DNA of 64,000 bases, from positions 63,696,031 through 63,760,030 of the forward strand of contig CM018682.1 in the NCBI GenBank assembly GCA_009363875.1, read 5' to 3'. A program made the position numbers and the translations under genes. Shown in pieces: positions 1 to 11,366 of this stretch. This stretch comes from Mikania micrantha. Taxonomy: Eukaryota; Streptophyta; Magnoliopsida; Asterales; Asteraceae. The notes under the pieces are model-generated. The model searched no databases, had not been told where the DNA came from, and saw nothing but the letters and a program-made list of their open reading frames with translations. Positions within the stretch are counted from its first letter, which is position 1; each line of letters starts with the position of its first letter.

Positions 1-878
1 AGCTTCCCCTTGGGCAATGGAACCAGATTCCACACTTTGAGCCTCTAAAACTACATCAGCTCTTCCTGCATCGCCTCGACCCAACTAGACTCCTTAAGAG
101 CCATCTTGACATTCTTGGGCTCGACCTACGAAATAAAATAAGAATACATACAAGAATTAATCGGACCTGATTGACTTCGTGAGAGAGTGCTTTCAAGCAA
201 GGTGTTATCAGCTGGAATGGACAGGCTTCGTGTGAGAACTCCTTTTGAGAGAGGACCAATAATGTTTTCCACGGGATGATTCTTGTTGATGCTTAGGGCT
301 GGTGCTTCCTCCACAGGCAGATTATCGAGCAAATTGCTGATGTGGTTCATCTGGTCTTCACAGGAGGAAGAAAGATTGTCAACTGGAGCTGTTTCACTGG
401 CTTCGCCTCCATGATCCACATAATGTTCCTCAGAAATGTGGTCTGAGAACAGCGGATTATCAAAAGTTTGGTGGGAAGAAGATGAAGCTTGATCTGTCTC
501 TAGGATAGGCTGGACTGACTAAGAAATATTCGGGTCTGATGGGATGACTTCATTGATCGAGGTTGGTTGAACTGGAGGATCTCGATCGTACATGCCTGGA
601 GGGTCAACCGTTAGAAGCTTGGGATCACATGTAACGTAGTCAACACGATATTCTACGTCATCACCCTTGTAGAAGTTGTCAGTTGGCTCAGACGGTCCTG
701 CACTCTCTGATGTATTGTTGAAGGGCTCGAAAGTAGAACAATACTGAAATAGCCACTTTGGACCAGAACCGGCATCGGTGTTATTTATCTCTTGCCAATC
801 GATATAGTATGACTCCACAATCATCTGGGTCTTCTTGTTGTATACCCGGTAGGCAGCTTTCTCTGATGAATAACCCAC
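1..878 (-). pseudogene. Copia pol: SH3-like region and start of reverse transcriptase
   Basis: Residues encoded at 878-519 (YSSEKAAYRVYNKKT and following) match the SH3-like domain that follows the integrase core in Copia polyproteins. At 419-126 comes the usual linker into reverse transcriptase, with NHPVENIIGPLSKGVLTRS as the recognisable motif. After a stop at about 126 the frame continues toward the left edge with LKESSWVEAMQEEL and VWNLVPLPKG, the typical opening of Copia reverse transcriptase. It contains several stops (about 520, 126, 60), so it is a relic. The catalytic YVDD motif lies outside the window. Confidence 0.85.
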
Positions 879-1867
879 GAAGTAACACTCATCAGCCTTG
901 TCATCAAACTTATGATTCGGCTCAGTAGGGAGGAGAGTGCAAGGACAACCGAACGACTTGAAATGACCAAATTTAGGCTTCTGGTTGAAGAAAATCTCAT
1001 AAGGGGCCTACTGATGGTGTTTGTTCAACAGTGCACGATTTTGAACATAACAAGCTGTGTTAACAGCTTCAACCCAGAAGAATATTGGGAGCTTGGATTC
1101 CGACAGCATGGTCCATGCAGCTTCGATAAGAGTTCTATTCCTTCTTTCAGCAAATCCGTTTTGCTGAGGTGTATGAGCAGCGCTGTACTGCCGAGCAATC
1201 CCTTTCTCATCTAAGAAAATTTAGTGCCATTATCAGTTCTGATCACCTTAACCTTTAGATTCTTTTGATTTTCGATCAGGGTGATAAACTTCTTCAAAAT
1301 CTCTGGTGTCTCATCTTTTTTGGCCAGAAAGAACACCCAAGTAAATCTGGAATAATCATTTGTCACAACCAGACAATACAACTTCTTCCCGATGCTCATA
1401 ACGTTGACTGGTCCAAAGAGATCCATATGAAGAAGTTTAAGAATGGATGAGATTGAATTGAACAATTCAGGCTTGTGGGGTCTTTTGTGTTGTTTCCCCT
1501 TGGCACACGCGATGCACTTCTCAATTGTGGAGAAGCCTTTAGAAGGTAAGCCAATAAAGTGATCTCCCTTAGCAAGTCGGATGAGATTCTTCAGGTTGAC
1601 GTGACCCAGTCAGCGATGCCAAAGTAGACAGTCTTGCTCCGATGCCTTTGGGAACAAACAGGTGTTCTCAGTGAATGAATATGAATTCATATTGATGATG
1701 TAGGCATTTTTGATTCTCGGGGTCCTCATCAAGATCCACTTCTCAGGCACAACAAATTCGGGCTTTAGAATAAGACACTCCTTGTTTGTGAGGTGTGTTG
1801 AGAAGCTCTTGTCACATATCTGAGAAACACTCAATAAGCTGTGACTGAGCTCTTTAACGTAGTACAC
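879..1867 (-). pseudogene. Copia integrase with GAG-pre-integrase domain, broken
   Basis: The frame at 1867-1610 shows the pre-integrase region ending in LLWHR, followed after a stop by LGHVN and the CIACAKGK knuckle: together the HHCC zinc-binding N-terminus. At 1465-1211 the core shows MDLFGPV (first Asp) and RTDNGTKF (second Asp). After a frameshift near 1210 the segment QQNGFAERRNRTL supplies the catalytic Glu. The D,D(35)E triad is therefore visible but split over different frames. Integrase would join cDNA to the chromosome. Stops and frameshifts make this copy non-functional. Confidence 0.88.
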
Positions 1868-1870
1868 ATC

Positions 1871-2673
1871 CTAAAAGCTTAGAGTTCCATTGGTAACTAT
1901 GCCCTTCATACTTATCTTCCCTCCTTTGTCTCCGACAAATGAGACGTATTCTCCATTGAAAGGTGTGACTTCATGTAACTGAGAGAAATCCCCAGTCATA
2001 TGCCGGGGGCAACCTCTATCCACATACCAAACATTTTTAAGCTTGTTGGGCCGTCCCTGCATAACACACACAATCAATGAGAAATAGATACCCAAACCAT
2101 AACAGGTTTAGGTACAGGTGGAACAACGGGTCCATTCTTGAGAAACCCTTTGGGTTTGACTGATTTGGCCTTTACAATTTTCGGCCTTGCACCACTGCTA
2201 TGATCAACTGGTTTTATAGGTGGTTTCATTGGTGGATTGTTCTTCCACTATGACTTGCTTTTAGTTTTACAAGACTTTGATTTTTGTTCTTGAAAACCAT
2301 AATGATTTTGTTCAACTGATTTGGCCTTCTTGGCAGTGGAAGGCTTCTGAGGTGTCACACTAGGCTTTGAGGATTGGTCAGTCCTCATTGATCTGATAGT
2401 AGGTTTGGCCTTGGGTGAGACCTTCTAATTCTTCCCATAGAAGAATTCAGTAGGTCTATGCAGACATTTTCTGGCAATGTGGCCTGGTCTACCACATGCA
2501 AAACAACATACCTTATCATGAAATTCTTTTGGGTAAAATGGTTTTACATCACAATCATCATGACCAGAGGAAGTACTTGCAGAGGCTTGTTCCAATGACC
2601 CGTTTGGAACAAAAGGTTCATAGTTAGGGTTCAACTTTGAACCTGCCTCTTTGGTGATTGTAGAATGACCCAT
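1871..2673 (-). pseudogene. Copia second CCHC knuckle and aspartic protease, broken
   Basis: At about 2520-2460 the peptide CFACGRPGHIARKC is a CX2CX4HX4C nucleic-acid-binding knuckle. At 2040-1990 the protease reads WYVDRGCPRHMTG. The Copia family normally has D(S/T)G at this place, so the catalytic triplet here is DRG, which should abolish cleavage of the polyprotein. Between them, 2424-2101 is a Lys/Pro-rich linker with stops and no recognised domain. A stop near 1868 separates it from the pre-integrase region. Confidence 0.8.
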
Positions 2674-2705
2674 GTACTCCTGATGTAAAGAAGAAGAAAT
2701 TGATT

Positions 2706-3593
2706 CTAAAATAACATCATTCTTAATAATAGTAGAATTAAATTTTTAGACATCTCATTAGGTTTGATTTTAATTTCATCAAATCTTCCAACAAAATCAG
2801 TTTTTGGAATAAAAGGTGATGTTCTAAATGATGTTGAACACTCTGTGCTCCTCCCAGCACTTCTTTTTTCATTCTTCCCCCTCAAACCTGTATCATTTAA
2901 ACTATCTGCACACACCTCAGAATCATCAAAAATATTGGGGCCGGTCTCAACTGGATCTACTGTCAAAGGAACTGGTTTGCTAGAACAAGTGGCGAAATCA
3001 AACCTTCGGTCTGATTTCAACAACAGATCATCAACAGATGTGTTGATGTTGGGCATGATGGAGTAATTATGATTAAACAGAGGTTTCACCTCAGTAAAAC
3101 CAATCCCAATCTTTACCTTTCTCCAACACTGGACATCAATCATATTGGCCACCGCAGTACTGGCATACTCATATTTATCAGCTTGAGTTTTTGTTTTAGA
3201 CAATTGAGACTTAAGATGCTCCAACTCTGAAGTGAGTTCATCTATCCGATGCCTTGCGTCTCGATAGTTGGACTGTTTATCACTTAATAATTCTTTTAAT
3301 TGTGAAATGTCACGCCTTTCAGCGTCAAGTTTCTTTTTGAAAAGTGCTTCATTTTTTAGAAATTCAAAGTTAAAGTACTTAAGTTTGGTGACCTCCTTGA
3401 TTAAGTCCTCATTATGAGAACGATATTTAAAGACTTTATCAATGCAAGAAGTGGAGCAAAGATTTTGGGTTACCTCATTTTGCTTTTCATCCACCTCCGC
3501 CATAAAAGCATGGCTCAGGGTCATCTCAAGTTCGTGTACTTGATCACTCCAATCATAGGAGTCTGTCTCCAGAGTCACCAATGCTTTAGTCAT
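2706..3593 (-). pseudogene. Copia gag-pol spacer with coiled coil (295 codons)
   Basis: This is the longest open segment of the element. It is rich in Lys, Glu and Leu, with heptad-like runs at roughly residues 60-140 (for example RHRIDELTSELEHLKSQL) that suggest a coiled coil. It lies between a first CCHC knuckle (3708-3660) and a second (about 2520-2460), where standard Copia elements have no such insert. I recognise no enzymatic domain. An ATG at 3593 begins it, but it is one base out of frame with the preceding knuckle, so it is probably an internal part of one polyprotein, now frameshifted. Confidence 0.7.
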
Positions 3594-3599
3594 GCTAGC

Positions 3600-4833
3600 A
3601 CCTCCCCTGCAACAGCCTTCTCATCCGACTTCTTCTCACCTTCCTTAGCCACCTTCGGCTGCTTACACTCTCTTGCAAAATGACCCGGTTGGTCACAGTT
3701 GTAGCAACGCAACTATGATTTATCAAAACTCAGCTTCTTCCCGGGGTTGTTGCCGAAACTGTTCCTTCCATATTTCTTGATGAATTTGTTTGCACGGAAG
3801 ACTGCCATTGCCATTTGCCACGAAATGACCATTTCTTCAACATCCGTCGGGTTAATCTGCTCTAGGTTATCTTGAGTGAGATTGGCCGGTGCCAACTCTC
3901 CAGCAATCAAAGCATTGTAACTGTTCATAAACCCTTTGAATAGCAGCAGATTCTCTTCACTCTCTGGACTAACCTTGGGCACTGAACTAACTTGCCCTGA
4001 CGAAAGAAATGCAGTCTCAAATGGAACAGACTGTGATAAAGGAGCTTGATAAAGCTGAGACCCAGATGCTTGAAGATTTATGGCTAATAGAAGAGCAGCA
4101 TTCTCTTATGCGGGTGCAATGCCCATAGAACTGGCATGATTGAGGGCTCTTTGCTTGTCATCCATGTCATAGGAGTTGATAATGGAGATCAACTCGCTCA
4201 AATAGGTCTTGTACATGTCTTTGGTTGTCTTGATGGTGGTGCAATTTGAATTCCAATTATATGGAAATGAGTTCAAGAGCTTTTTGTTGACCTCTCCTTT
4301 GGACATCTCAATCCCTGCACTGGTCATCTCAGTCATCAGATGTGTGATTCGGTTCAGTTGAGCTTCCAATGATTCTCCCTTGATATGGTTGAACATATTG
4401 AACCTTTGCCTTAACATATCCTTGCGACTCTCTCGCATGTCTTCATTACCTTCAAACCTTTCTACCAAAGCATCCCACAACTACTTAACTGTCTGATGTT
4501 CTTTGAACCATGAGAAACATCAGTTGACAAAGCCATGGTAATTGAGGCGTATGCCTTATCATCTTTCTCTTTCAAAAGAATGTCGTTTTCCGTATACAGT
4601 TCAGGGTCTTTGGGAATTAATCCATTGAGCTCACTCTGGTACATGGGCACGTAAGGCCCCTCTTCAATTGACCTCCACTGCTTCGGGTCAGTTTACTTAA
4701 TGAATGATTGGAACCTGAATTTCCAATCCTGAAAGTTATCTCCCGACACAAGCCTAGGTGGCTTTGTTCTGGTGCCGATTTCATTATCCAAGTTGAGCAA
4801 CTTAGACAGGTATGTCAGGTTCTTTGATGCCAT
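3600..4833 (-). pseudogene. Copia gag with CCHC zinc knuckle, broken by stops
   Basis: Translation from ATG at 4833 opens MASKNLTYLSKLLNLDN and reaches a TAA at 4695-4693. The same gag then continues (WRSIEEGPYVPMYQSE), hits another stop near 4480, and continues as WDALVERFEGNEDMRES, the conserved core of Copia gag (UBN2-like). The tail shows the knuckle CYNCDQPGHFAREC at about 3708-3660 after a further stop near 3713. Gag would form the virus-like particle and bind genomic RNA. At least three stops make it non-functional. Confidence 0.87.
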
Positions 4834-5350
4834 GATTAATCAGAAAATTTTCTAAGTGTAGTACACAAACTTCCCAACAGTGCTAAGTACCAGACAATAC
4901 TCAAAACAATCACAACTACCCGAAGTTCAGACATATTTAAAGTCCAAAGTGTTCAAATTTCTAGGATACTCGAACCTCGGAAATACTCGAACTCAGCAAT
5001 GTATCCTAAACCTTGGTGTATTCGAAGAACATGTTTACTCAAAACTTTCTTATCCGAACTTAAAACCTCTAGAACCTTGACCTTGTATTCGAACTCAATG
5101 CAATCGAAATCTCCATATACCCGAACTGACCAATCTGTAGTCAAACTCCAGCTGTACCCGAACCCTACTATACTCGAAAAAGCTGTTTTCGAAATTTGAA
5201 CTCGAAAATACTTGAAAATTTTCCGGAGAAATATTTCTCAAGATTCAGAGTACCAAATTTGAATAGCAGCTAGAAGGAATAGAGTAGAACAAGAAAGCAA
5301 TGAACTTTCACTGAAAAGCTTGTACCTTGATGTAGAAAAGAGCACTAAGG

Positions 5351-5361
5351 CTCTGATACCA
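5351..5361 (-). promoter_or_regulatory. Primer binding site of the Copia element (initiator tRNA-Met)
   Basis: Minus-strand TGGTATCAGAG, two bases inside the LTR edge, matches the 3' end complement of initiator tRNA-Met. It fixes the element orientation and the inner LTR boundary. Confidence 0.93.
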
Positions 5362-5363
5362 CT

Positions 5364-5747
5364 TGTAGGTCCCTAAACTGATCAAGAACTGAGCTTTAAG
5401 CCTCCAATCTGCATCAAATGACTCTAAAACGTGTGGATTCCGAAATAGAATCACAAGAACAAGTAGAAAGATCAAAACTTTGATATGTTCAGTGAAGTAC
5501 ACGAAACAATGCCTCAATACGTCTAGAGAGCATGCCTCGGGAATCAAACCCTAGAATAGTACAAAATACGTCTATTTCTACTATTTCTAGGTGTACTCGA
5601 ACCACTATACACGAAAATTCCGAGTACACGACATACAACTGTACACGAAATGCTAAGTATACGAACATAACAAAATCAGAACATAATATGATCTTCGACT
5701 CTTCTCCAGTTGACTTTGTCAATCTTCATCTTCAATTGGGCTCTACA
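5364..5747 (-). repeat. 5' LTR of the Copia element (384 bp)
   Basis: The unit is bounded by perfect inverted termini (TGTAG ... CTACA), lies two bases from the primer site, and has a length usual for Copia LTRs. The partner LTR is outside the window, so divergence cannot be measured. Confidence 0.88.
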
Positions 5748-6935
5748 TAAACTGATTATGTTACTGACTCATCATTTGTTGCATCCTGAAGAATGCTAGA
5801 AGGCAGGACAGAAAGGTAGACCCTGCAAGCAAGCTCAGGAGACTAAGGAAACACCTGTTGAGGTGTAAGGAAATGAGCATGAAGGAAAAAACAAGACCAG
5901 CGAACAGCTTGAAAATGAATAAGAGTTCACACTGGAGCCTATCATGATAAAGGCTATTTCTGATGAGGTATACAAGATCATGGATGAGAAGATGCCAACA
6001 ATGATCGCTAAGGCATTAAAGGATGCACTGAAAGAAAAGTATGAAGGAACAAAGGAAAGCACCAAGGACGACGAGGAAGTTGTAATCCTCGAGACGAAAA
6101 GCAGTGATTCCCACCGGGGTACTGTGAGAGGCTGTGATTACATGGCCTTCAAAGGATAGAATCCACTATCCTTTGATGGTAAGAAAGATGTTGTGGCCAC
6201 CTGTCGCTGGATATCTGTGATGGAGGGTGTTATCGCCATCACTGAGTGCTGAATTGATCAAGCTGTCAAGTTTGCAGCTCACTCATTTGTCGAGGAGGAA
6301 CTTCATTGGCGGAACATGATCAAGCAATCCAAGACTGCTGCTGATATGGAGAAAATGACTTGGGAAGACCTAAAAGAGCTTGTCACTAATCAGTTCTGTC
6401 CCAAGAATGAGTTTGACAAGGTAGAAAGGGATTTTTTGTGTTAAAGGCTGGAAGTCTGAACCACATACAATACCTTTCCAGGTTTAATGAGATGGCAAGA
6501 TTAGTTTCTCAAATGGATTATACTAAAGAACAATGGGTGAAGCTGTACATGGAGGGTTTGCCTCCAAAGTCAGGATTCAAGTTAAAGCAAACGCCCCAAA
6601 AACATTTGATTCCACTGTGGAGCTCAGTGGAATAGTTTGGGATGATGTGATGGCAACTGAGCCGGTTAAAGAGGAATCAAGGACGAAAGAGTTCTCCGGA
6701 AACAAAAGGGGCTGAACAGAGCAACGAAAGTCTTCTGGAAAGAAGATCAAGCGATAAGAAACATGTCTATGCAGTAAGTGTGGCAAGAGCCACACTTGGT
6801 AGTGCCGGGTGGGCACGAACTTATGCTTTCGATGTTGAAAGGTGGGGCACTTTTTAGCCAACTGCCCCGGTACTACCAGATGTTACAACTGCAATGGGAT
6901 TGGACTTCTGTCCAAGGATTGCAGACAACCAAGGG
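5748..6935 (+). pseudogene. Gypsy gag with three zinc knuckles, broken
   Basis: Gag sequence is readable from close to the junction with the Copia LTR, passing several in-frame stops (near 5864, 5917, 6157, 6249 and 6442). Core landmarks include FDGKKDVVATCRWISVMEG, MTWEDLKELVTNQFCP and YLSRFNEMARLVSQ, typical of the chromovirus capsid domain. At 6765-6935 lie knuckles CSKCGKSHTW (then a stop), CFRC-stop-KVGHFLANC and CYNCNGIGLLSKDC. The last has Leu in place of the zinc-binding His. Confidence 0.82.
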
Positions 6936-7471
6936 CCGATGCTTTGAGATCTGGTAAGAAAGAGGAGATAGGGAAGGAGAAGCAGAAGGCTAAAGCCCGA
7001 GTTTTCACGATGAGTAAGGATGATGCGATCGTGGACCCTGATGTGGTCACAAGTACCTTTTCCATCAACAATATTCCTGCTTCTGTATTGTTTGATTCGG
7101 GTTCCAGTATGAGTTTTATATCTTCTACCTTCTGTGATGGGTTATCTGGGCAGGTTAAGAAGATATATCGGGCATTTGACGTAGAGACGGCTATTGGTAA
7201 GATGACCAGGGTGACTGAGGCTATAGATGATTGTAACATTGAGATAGAAGATCATAGGTTCCCTGTCCGATTGTTTCTTATAACCTTAGGAGGTTTTAAC
7301 TTGGTTTTGGGTATGCACTGGTTAGTCAAATATGAGGCTAACATTGTATGTCGACGAAAGATGATATGTTTACGTGCGATGGATGGGAGCTCCGTAACGG
7401 TTAATGGTGATAAAGCGATGTATGCGCCGAAGATCATTTCGATGATCAAGGCTGATGATTTGATGAGGTGA
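6936..7471 (+). pseudogene. Gypsy aspartic protease segment
   Basis: The open frame that began at 6842 in the knuckles continues here. The active-site motif VLFDSGSSMSFIS lies at about 7087-7125, and LGMHWL at about 7309 is the second conserved hydrophobic motif of retropepsins. It ends at a TGA at 7469-7471, before the normal join to reverse transcriptase. The DSG triplet is intact, so loss of function is due to truncation rather than active-site change. Confidence 0.82.
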
Positions 7472-8518
7472 GGGTGTGGAGCCTACTTGGCCGCTGTGAT
7501 TGAGGAACGTATGGATACGAGGAAGATTGATGATGTGCCCGTGGTGTGGAATTTCCCTGATGTATATTCCCTGAGGAATTGCGTGGATTACCACTGGGGC
7601 GGGAAATTGAGTTTCAAATCGACTTAGTGCCGGGGGCACAATCGTCGCAAAAACACCTTATCGTTTGGCTCCCAATAAAATGAAGGAAATGATGACCCAG
7701 CAACAAGAACTCCTTGATAATGGTTTTATATGACCGAGTGTCTCTCCATGGGGAGCAACGGTGCTATTTGTTAAGAAGAAAGATGGAAGCATGCGAATGT
7801 GTATTAACTACAGGGAACTGAATAAGTTGACCGTAAAGAACATGTATCCTCTACCTAGAATTGATGACTTGTTTGATCAATTGCAAGGTGCAAGCTGGTT
7901 CTCAAAGATAGATCTCCGATCCGGTTACCATCAGTTGAAGGTTCGAGAGCAGTATATTCCAAAGACTGCATTCCGGACACGTTATGGGCATTACGAGTTT
8001 CTCGTTATGTCATTTGGATTGACGAATGCTCCTGCAACATTTATGGGTTTGATGAACAAGGTATGTCGAACAATGTTGGACCGATCGATGATAGTGTTTA
8101 TTGATGACATTTTGATTTATTCAAAGAACGAGGGAGACCACGCTTGTCAAGTGCGTGAGGTATTGGAAATCCTGAGGAAAAATAAACTTTATGCTAAGTT
8201 TTCCAAATGCGCCTTCTGGTCATGGGAAGCGCAATTTTTAGGTCACATGCTGAACCCTGAAGGCATTATGGTTGACCCTGCTAAATTTGTAACGGTTATG
8301 AGATGGAGCCCTCTGAAGTTACAACGGAAGTACACAGTTTTCTTGGTTTGGCGTGTTACTATCGGAGATTTATTCAAGACTTCTCCAAGATAGCGACACC
8401 ACTGACAAAGCTAACGAAGAAATATGTAAAGCACGAATGGGGTCCAAACCAAGAACAAGCGTTTGTAGTGCTAAAGGAGAAAGTTACCCAAGCTCCTGTT
8501 TTAGCACCGTCGGATGGC
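7472..8518 (+). pseudogene. Gypsy reverse transcriptase, frameshifted
   Basis: The best-preserved stretch is 7761-8300: LFVKKKDGSMRMCINYREL, LPRIDDLFDQLQGASWFSK, FGLTNAPATFM and the catalytic VFIDDILIYS at about 8095. Near 8300 the frame shifts, and the connection region (HSFLGLACYYRRFIQDFSK) continues in another frame to 8521. The two catalytic Asp of FIDD are present, but stops upstream (7471-7735) and the frameshift prevent a complete protein. No RNase H follows. Confidence 0.88.
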
Positions 8519-9505
8519 TGATTGTTGACCGACTGACGAAGAGTGCACACTTTCTTCCTATTAGGGAAACATATACGTCCGAAAGGTTGTCTGAGTTGTT
8601 CGTGAAAGAAATTGAGACTCGACATGGAGTTCCTGTCTCCATTGTATCAGATCGGGATACGAGGTTTACTCCCAGATTCTGGAAGCAATTTCATGATGCC
8701 ATGGGAACGAGACTGAACATCATACCGCCTATCACCCCCAGACAGATGGACAGTCTGAAAAGACTATCCAAACGTTGTAAGATATGCTTAGAGAGTGTAT
8801 TATAGATTTTGGAGGAAGCTGTGATGATCACTTGTCATTAGTGGAGTTTTCGTATAATAAGAGCTACCACTCTAGTATCAGAATGCCCCCATATGAGGCG
8901 TTGTACAGAAGACGATGTAGAACCCCGGTATGTGGGGATGAAGTTGGACAGAAAGAGATAGGAAACAAGTTTTCGTGATTGATATGGCAGAAAATTACGG
9001 GTGATAAAGGCAAGAATGAAGGCAGCACAAGATCGCCAAAAATCCTACATTGACAGGCGCCGAAGACCGATAAAGTTCAATGTTGGCGATCGAGTGTTGC
9101 TAAAGGTATCACCATGGAAGGGAATCATTCGATTCCGAAAGAGAGGCAAGCTGAGTCCGAGGTACATCGGACCGTTTCAGATAGAGGCAAGGGTAGGGAA
9201 AGTCGCGTATCGACTGGACCTACCAGAAGAGCTGAACGAGATTCATCCTACCCCTCCACGTGTCACATCTCAGGAAGTGTTTGGCAGACGAGCAAGCACA
9301 TGTTCCATTGGATGACATCAAAATGGATGACCGACTGAAGTACATTGAAGAACCAGTTGCAATCGTGGATACGAAAGAGAAGCAACTGCGGAACAAAACA
9401 GTTCGGCAAGTCAAGGTTCAGTGGAAGCATCGGAAGTGTTCAGACACTATGTCGGAAACAGAAGAAGAATTGAGGAGGTTGTATCCTCATTTGTTTGGTA
9501 TGTAA
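8519..9505 (+). pseudogene. Gypsy integrase core and degenerate chromodomain, deleted 5' part
   Basis: The core starts abruptly at LIVDRLTKSAHFLPIRE, directly after reverse transcriptase connection sequence, so RNase H and the HHCC zinc finger have been deleted. SDRDTRF (about 8650) supplies the second catalytic Asp. The Glu region near 8750 is frameshifted. The GPY/F region with GDRVLLKVSPWKG and SPRYIGPFQI is at 9085-9185. The tail 9330-9505 (VQWKHRKCSD and YPHLFGM) is a decayed chromodomain of the kind that targets chromovirus insertion to particular chromatin. Confidence 0.86.
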
Positions 9506-9548
9506 CAAGGCAGGTTTCAGGACGAAACCTATTGTAAGGAGGGAGGCT

Positions 9549-9945
9549 TGTAACACCTCAAATATTGTATACAAATTATTTGAATTTACGAATGCGTAAT
9601 TAAAATATTTAACTTGTAGGAAAAGGGATAAAAAGGATAAACTAAGTAAAGATAACAAAATAGGGTTCTCGAACCCCACTTCGTGAACCTTGAGTTCTCT
9701 AAAATTAAAGTACACGAAACACATTTCGTGAACTTAGCCTATATATATGAGTGCCTTGGGAAACGTGCACACCTTTGTTCGAAAGCACTCTCTCTCAAGT
9801 ACTCAAAGTGGGTAGGTTCATGAGCTATCAAAAACGACTTTTGATCAACCAAACAAAGGAGGAAACACGCGAGAAGCTACCAGAAAGATCATCTAACATC
9901 AACTAAGTGTTCTATGCGAGAAAGTTAGGATTTTTATGCATAGGT
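9549..9945 (+). repeat. 3' LTR of the Gypsy element, start clear, end not located
   Basis: After the pol stop a purine-rich tract (aaggagggaggct) leads into TGTAACACCTCAAATATT, a standard LTR start. A TATA box (tatatatga) lies at about 9740. I cannot find the matching 3' terminus; the LTR may continue some hundreds of bases beyond the end given here. Confidence 0.7.
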
Positions 9946-11366
9946 GAACTTATGCATATGCATAAAGTTTGTTATCGTTGTCGTTGTTGATGAAATACAA
10001 ATAAGTAAAACTATAATAAATTATATATATTTAAAAATAAAGTTTATTCAAAAATATATATGTTTAATATGCTGTTTGACTTTAGAAATAATTTTTCTGG
10101 TATTTAAAATAATTTATACCAATTGATAGATTAGGTTTATAATTAAATTCCTTAATTTAATTGTTTAAGTGATAAAAAGTATTTTTCTAAAATGTATTGA
10201 CTTTATCAGAATGTTTAAAATTGTTTCACCAAGTTTACAAAATATTTTCTATAACCTTTTTTTTATAATAAAAAGAGTTAAAAAAACGGCTTGGAGAGAT
10301 ACAAGAGATGGAAAAAAATCCGGTTTAGTCTTGGGTTAGAACTCGCATCTCTCGGATTCAACGCTTCCTGGTAACCGGCTAGGCTAGGCTTCTGGATGTA
10401 ATTGAAGTCGACAGAATTATATAAAACAGTAAATGGTTGATTCCTCCCAATTCATGTTCTTAAGCTTTGTAATTATTTCATTCGAATTCAGTCCGTAGAT
10501 TGTTTGTGAGTGTTTAAAACGATGGGGCTTTTGTTCCACTCTTAAAACCGATCATGATGAAAGTAAATATTACCTGGTTCATTGTCGTTTTGATTGAGAA
10601 TAGCAGTGGGTTGAATCGCGACCAACTTGGTTTCCGATCCAACAAATTAGCTTCTTTGAAATGCAGATTTTGTGTTCGTTTGCATCAGAGAGAGCTCGCC
10701 CCATTGTTTTTGTTAATTTAATTTCTATGTGGAGTGCTTGTATTAGTCAATTGTAGTGTGCCTATACTCGATGGTCTACAACTAAGCTTAACCGCGTTAA
10801 TGGCTAGTTATTTTAAGAATTGATACAGTGAATTGATTATTAATTGTGTTGAAATCGCGTAGTCATCGCTGGTTTGAATTTAGAGCCGCGTATGGATCTG
10901 TTTTGGAAAGAAAACGGGCAGGGTGTGGTTCAAACCTACCACCATTTGTGCAAGGTGAAGAGAGTCTGAAACATACCCTTCAACCCCTTGAACTTATGAG
11001 ATCTTTACAGTTTTTCTATCTCCCAAAAGAAATTTCTTTTATTTACAAGTTTAGTCATTGGAGTTGCTATTTATTATTTTATAATTAATAACTTCCAAAA
11101 ATTAGGATTATAAAATTATGTTTAAGTATCAAAACTTAAAATATTTTCTAGAACTTTTATAGACTCAAACATTACTTCTTAAAATCTTATTTTTTTTATA
11201 TTTGTTGTTGAATTAATTTTTACATATTACTAAAAACAATAACTTAATATTAGTTATTTTATTTTATCAAAGTTTAGTTCGTTCATCTTTAATTATAATA
11301 TATTTTTTTAACAGCATAATAATAGTTTTTTGAAAGAAGATTCCCATAAATTCATTTATTAATAAT
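9946..11366. other. AT-rich non-coding stretch, probably LTR remnant DNA
   Basis: No coding potential is recognised. At 10310-10390, read on the minus strand, there is a weak tRNA-like stretch (ctagccggttacca ... gcgagttctaaccc) resembling the clearer one at 59062-59130. The rest is A/T-rich without obvious repeats. Confidence 0.45.

Larger units (their letters stand above)
1..5747 (-). mobile_element. Ty1/Copia LTR retrotransposon, decayed, cut by left window edge
   Basis: Reading on the minus strand the order is LTR (5747-5364), primer site, leader, gag with CCHC knuckle, coiled-coil segment, second knuckle, protease, integrase, SH3-like region and the first residues of reverse transcriptase. 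Protease and integrase before reverse transcriptase is the Copia order. Every coding segment carries stops or frameshifts, so it cannot make a full polyprotein. Reverse transcriptase core, RNase H and the 3' LTR lie left of the window. At 5747/5748 it abuts the gag of a plus-strand Ty3 element, which it probably interrupted. The other end of the element is not visible, so the target duplication cannot be checked. Confidence 0.93.
5748..9548 (+). mobile_element. Ty3/Gypsy element internal region, decayed and internally deleted
   Basis: Plus-strand order is gag, CCHC knuckles, protease, reverse transcriptase, integrase, degenerate chromodomain, polypurine tract, 3' LTR. Reverse transcriptase before integrase is the Gypsy order, and the C-terminal chromodomain-like tail ending YPHLF marks a chromovirus. 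The frame is broken by many stops. RNase H and the zinc-binding part of integrase are missing at about 8519. The 5' LTR and first part of gag are absent because the minus-strand Copia element begins exactly at 5747. Confidence 0.9.
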
